This document shows positions 13,333 to 15,629 of a DNA stretch of 15,629 nucleotides, one piece after another. The stretch comes from Lentisphaeria bacterium UBA4640. Its GTDB lineage: Bacteria; Verrucomicrobiota; Lentisphaeria; Victivallales; UBA1829. Below the pieces are notes generated by a model. The model was not told where the DNA came from and ran no database searches. It saw only the letters and a program-made list of their open reading frames with translations. Both the position numbers and the translations under genes were made by a program. Position 1 is the first letter of the stretch. Every line of letters begins with the position of its first letter. Location: assembly GCA_002405835.1 (NCBI GenBank), contig DHMO01000061.1:1-15629 (forward strand), written 5' to 3'.

Positions 13333-14340
13333 ATGATTTCTCAGAAACAGATCAGCGGCGAACCGTTCGTCGTCGTTGAAACTCCGCGCTGGAAAGCGGA
13401 AATCATTCTCTCGGTCGGCTCGAACATGCTGTCGCTCATCGACCGCAATACCGGACTCAACATTCTGCGCGAGCCGCCCTCCATGGAGGCGCTGAAGAAG
13501 CAGCCGGAAATCTACGGTCTGCCCGTTCTGATTCCGCCGAACTGCATCTATCAGGGCAAGTTCTCGTGGCGCGGACGCGACTATTCGCTTCCGGTCAACA
13601 ACCGTTTCGGCAATCACATCCACGGCGTTGTTCTTCATGCTCCGTGGGAGTTCCTCGACTCTTCCGAAGAAGAGGGAAAAGCGGTTGTGCGGACCCGCTG
13701 CATTTACGATGAACGCAATCCGATGTTTGCCGGATTCCCGCACAAAATGGAGGTTGTTCTTACTTACACATTCCTTCCGGACTGTGTGCTGCAGAAACTT
13801 TCCGCAACCAACCTGAGCGATTCGGTCATGCCGTTTGCCGCCGGATTCCACGCTTCGTTCCGCTTCCCGCTGGGCAGCCGCTCGCCGGAAGCCTACCGCA
13901 CAAGCTCGGTCCGTGTCACCGTTGCGGATTACTGCTGGGAGTTCGATAAAGTCGTACGCGGAACCCCGACCGGGAAAAAGCTGCCCTGGAATGGTTTTGA
14001 TACGTTCCGGACGGGGAAAATCATCAACCGCGTCCCCGTCTCGCGCCAGGCTCCGCTTGTGGAGGATACGCTCGACGGCAAACCGTTCCTCGGCGCGGTT
14101 CTGGAGTTTCCGGTTGCGGGCGTCCGCGTCGTGTACGAATTCGACCGGAAGTACAATCAGACCGCTCTCTGGAACTGGTTCGGCGACGAGGATTTCTTCT
14201 GTGCTGAACCGATGAGCTGGATCGCGGATTCTCCACACCTCCCGCTGCCTGAATCGGAAACGGGCATTTATGCGCTGGAACCGGGTAAAACCTGGGAAGC
14301 GGAAAACTGCATCCGCGTTGATGACAAGGTGAGCAAATGA
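13333..14340 (+). CDS. Aldose 1-epimerase-family protein (335 aa)
   Basis: The family (GalM and relatives, COG2017) interconverts alpha and beta anomers of sugars or binds hexose-6-phosphates. The expected residues are present: H97 in NRFGNHIHGVVLHAPW (90-105), H173 in GFHASFRFPL (171-180) and E292 in FFCAEPMSW (288-296), matching the two catalytic-site histidines and the general-base glutamate. The beta-sandwich composition and 335-residue length fit. AAGGA at 13321-13325 sits seven bases before the ATG. The stop overlaps the first chromate-transporter gene as ATGA (14337-14340). That link to an ion-transporter pair is unexpected and offers no clear substrate. No dedicated promoter is visible between the upstream terminator and the start. 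Confidence 0.85.
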   Translation: MISQKQISGEPFVVVETPRWKAEIILSVGSNMLSLIDRNTGLNILREPPSMEALKKQPEIYGLPVLIPPNCIYQGKFSWRGRDYSLPVNNRFGNHIHGVVLHAPWEFLDSSEEEGKAVVRTRCIYDERNPMFAGFPHKMEVVLTYTFLPDCVLQKLSATNLSDSVMPFAAGFHASFRFPLGSRSPEAYRTSSVRVTVADYCWEFDKVVRGTPTGKKLPWNGFDTFRTGKIINRVPVSRQAPLVEDTLDGKPFLGAVLEFPVAGVRVVYEFDRKYNQTALWNWFGDEDFFCAEPMSWIADSPHLPLPESETGIYALEPGKTWEAENCIRVDDKVSK

Positions 14341-14921
14341 CGCCGGCAGAATTGAAACACCGATTGGTTACGCTGTTCACTGTTTTTTTCAAGATTTCAG
14401 CGGTCGCCGTCGGCGGCGGTCTGACAATGCTTCCGATGATGTCGAAAGAATTCTCCGAGGACCGCAAATGGGTATCCGAAGAGGAGATGGTCGACATTGT
14501 CGCAATTGTGCAGTCGGTACCCGGCATCATCGCCGTGAATATGGCGATTCTGACCGGCTCCCGCGTAGCCGGACTTCCCGGCGTGCTGGTGGCGTCGGTC
14601 GGCGTGGTTCTGCCTCCGATGATCGTGATCAGCCTGCTTGCCGCATTGTTTTCGCAGTTCTCGGGGAATGCGACAATGGATCACATCTTTCTCGGCGTCC
14701 GCGCGGCGGTTTCCGCACTGATTCTGCTTTCCGTGATAAAGATGAGCCGTTCGGTTCTGAAGACTCTTGCGGCGAAGGTGATCGCCCTGGCCGGATTCCT
14801 GCTGCTGGTGGTGTTCTCCGTTGACGCAGTCGGCATGATCGTCGGGGCGGCGGTTGTTGGACTTGTTCTCAGCTGGATTCATTATCTCCGGTTGAAAAAA
14901 GCTGGCGAGGTGACAAAATGA
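14337..14921 (+). CDS. Chromate transporter family (CHR) half-size protein, first subunit (194 aa)
   Basis: CHR proteins are membrane transporters; long forms are two homologous halves in one chain, and short forms work as adjacent pairs. Here the signature FFKISAVAVGGGLTMLPMM (residues 17-35) and QSVPGIIAVNMA (59-70) are seen, with five to six hydrophobic segments. The start is fixed by the ATGA overlap with the epimerase gene, and its own stop overlaps the second subunit (ATGA, 14918-14921). Chromate export is shown for some family members, but many short CHR pairs in anaerobes are untested, so the substrate is uncertain. Confidence 0.88.
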   Translation: MTPAELKHRLVTLFTVFFKISAVAVGGGLTMLPMMSKEFSEDRKWVSEEEMVDIVAIVQSVPGIIAVNMAILTGSRVAGLPGVLVASVGVVLPPMIVISLLAALFSQFSGNATMDHIFLGVRAAVSALILLSVIKMSRSVLKTLAAKVIALAGFLLLVVFSVDAVGMIVGAAVVGLVLSWIHYLRLKKAGEVTK

Positions 14922-15517
14922 CACTCTGGCAGATGTATCTTCTTTTCGTCAAGATCGGACTTTTCACGTTCGGCGGCGGCTATGCGATGATTCCGCTGTT
15001 CCAGACGGAACTGGTGATGAACTGGCACTTTATGACGAATGAGGAATTTGCGAACTTCGTGGCGCTTGCACAGGTGACGCCGGGGCCGGTCGGACTGAAT
15101 GCGGCCACGTATATTGGCTATCAGTGCGGACTCAAGAATATTGGCGGGGTGCTGGGCGGAGCCTTCGGCGGCATGATCGGCACGCTGGGCGTGATGACGC
15201 CTTCGCTGTTTGTCGTCACGGCGATTGCGTATTTCATGCAGGTGTTCAAGGACAATCCGGTGGTGAAGGCGATTCTTTCCGGCATCCGTCCTGCGACGCT
15301 CGGACTGATTGCCGCCGCGGTGATTTTCTTTGCGGAAACATCGGTTTTCTCTGCGCCTCTGAACTATTTGTGGACGCGGGGGAAACACTTCGGGCTCTGC
15401 TGGCAGGGCGTTGTCATTTTTGTTATAACGCTGCTGCTTTCGCTGAAATGGAAAATCAGTCCTGTCTGGATTCTGATCGGCTCCGCCATTGTGAGCTGGC
15501 TTCTGTTCCAGTTCTGA
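14918..15517 (+). CDS. Chromate transporter family (CHR) half-size protein, second subunit (199 aa)
   Basis: This is the partner of the preceding short CHR protein, probably in opposite membrane orientation. Motifs are FVKIGLFTFGGGYAMIPLF (residues 10-28) and AQVTPGPVGLNAATYIGY (50-67), closer to the CHR consensus than in the first subunit. Strict ATGA coupling suggests a one-to-one complex. AAGCTGGCGAGGTGA (14899-14913) contains GAGGTGA as ribosome-binding site just before the start. The stop at 15515-15517 is followed immediately and in frame by a transposase tail, so the original downstream sequence has probably been replaced. Confidence 0.88.
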   Translation: MTLWQMYLLFVKIGLFTFGGGYAMIPLFQTELVMNWHFMTNEEFANFVALAQVTPGPVGLNAATYIGYQCGLKNIGGVLGGAFGGMIGTLGVMTPSLFVVTAIAYFMQVFKDNPVVKAILSGIRPATLGLIAAAVIFFAETSVFSAPLNYLWTRGKHFGLCWQGVVIFVITLLLSLKWKISPVWILIGSAIVSWLLFQF

Positions 15518-15604
15518 AAATCTTTGCTCAGGATTGCCACGGCTCTCCTGATCGAGCTGGACGAAAAGTGGCTTGCCAATGGGAAGGTCTATCTGAAAGA
15601 TTGA
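15518..15604 (+). pseudogene. C-terminal remnant of an IS256-like (mutator-type) transposase
   Basis: Directly after the second CHR stop, in the same frame, the sequence reads SLLRIATALLIELDEKW, then LANGKVYLKD and a stop at 15602-15604. This resembles the final 25 or so residues of IS256-family transposases, which end with an LRL-x-T-A-x-L-x-E-x-x-E-x-W and a xxKxY(L/I) tail. No start codon or catalytic DDE core is present, so it is a 3' fragment. The following bases to the window end (GGAGAATTTACAG) could be part of an IS end, but that cannot be confirmed from one end. Identification is by motif memory. Confidence 0.55.
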
Positions 15605-15629
15605 CGGCAGAGATTCGGAGAATTTACAG

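Overview
The window is a dense, GC-rich bacterial chromosome segment holding thirteen intact protein genes, one tRNA cut by the left edge and a transposase remnant at the right edge. I see no plasmid, phage or CRISPR signature. Gene style (uncharacterised EF-hand membrane protein, MraZ operon without the usual division genes, bifunctional homocysteine methyltransferase/MTHFR, Ask_Ect-like aspartokinase) would fit a bacterium of the PVC superphylum, perhaps a Lentisphaerota/Victivallis-like gut organism. That placement is a guess from gene content and protein style, not from a search.

Layout. Positions 1-215 hold the 5' end of a leftward tRNA and its promoter, then the rightward promoter of mraZ, which carries a row of TGGAA repeats spaced exactly 10 bp apart (MraZ-box-like operator). 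Positions 216-2690 are a compact operon: mraZ, a short secreted or membrane-anchored protein, a class B PBP-like protein that stops just where the transpeptidase domain should begin, and a SEDS (FtsW/RodA) glycosyltransferase overlapping it by ATGA. A convergent radical SAM gene follows (2694-3656, minus). It is divergent from a WecA/TagO-type phosphoglycosyl transferase gene, which is coupled by ATGA to a 710-residue EF-hand-like membrane protein gene and closed by a strong terminator.

Positions 7063-11739 are an aspartate-family block: homoserine dehydrogenase, aspartate kinase of the Ask_Ect type, then, after a hairpin, a fused homocysteine methyltransferase/methylenetetrahydrofolate reductase. 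Together these supply homoserine, the threonine/methionine precursor, and carry out the last methylation step. gatB follows under its own promoter, which is interleaved with the preceding terminator. The last operon has an aldose-1-epimerase-like gene coupled by ATGA overlaps to two half-size chromate transporter (CHR) genes. Immediately after the second CHR stop, in the same frame, is the C-terminal tail of an IS256-like transposase.

The most interesting part is the mraZ operon: a canonical division-operon regulator and operator control a SEDS polymerase paired with a PBP 'pedestal' that has no transpeptidase. Two further regulatory features stand out: divergent promoters with overlapping -10 boxes at 3679-3732, and a recurrent extended -10 element, TGCTAT(at)t, in four promoters.
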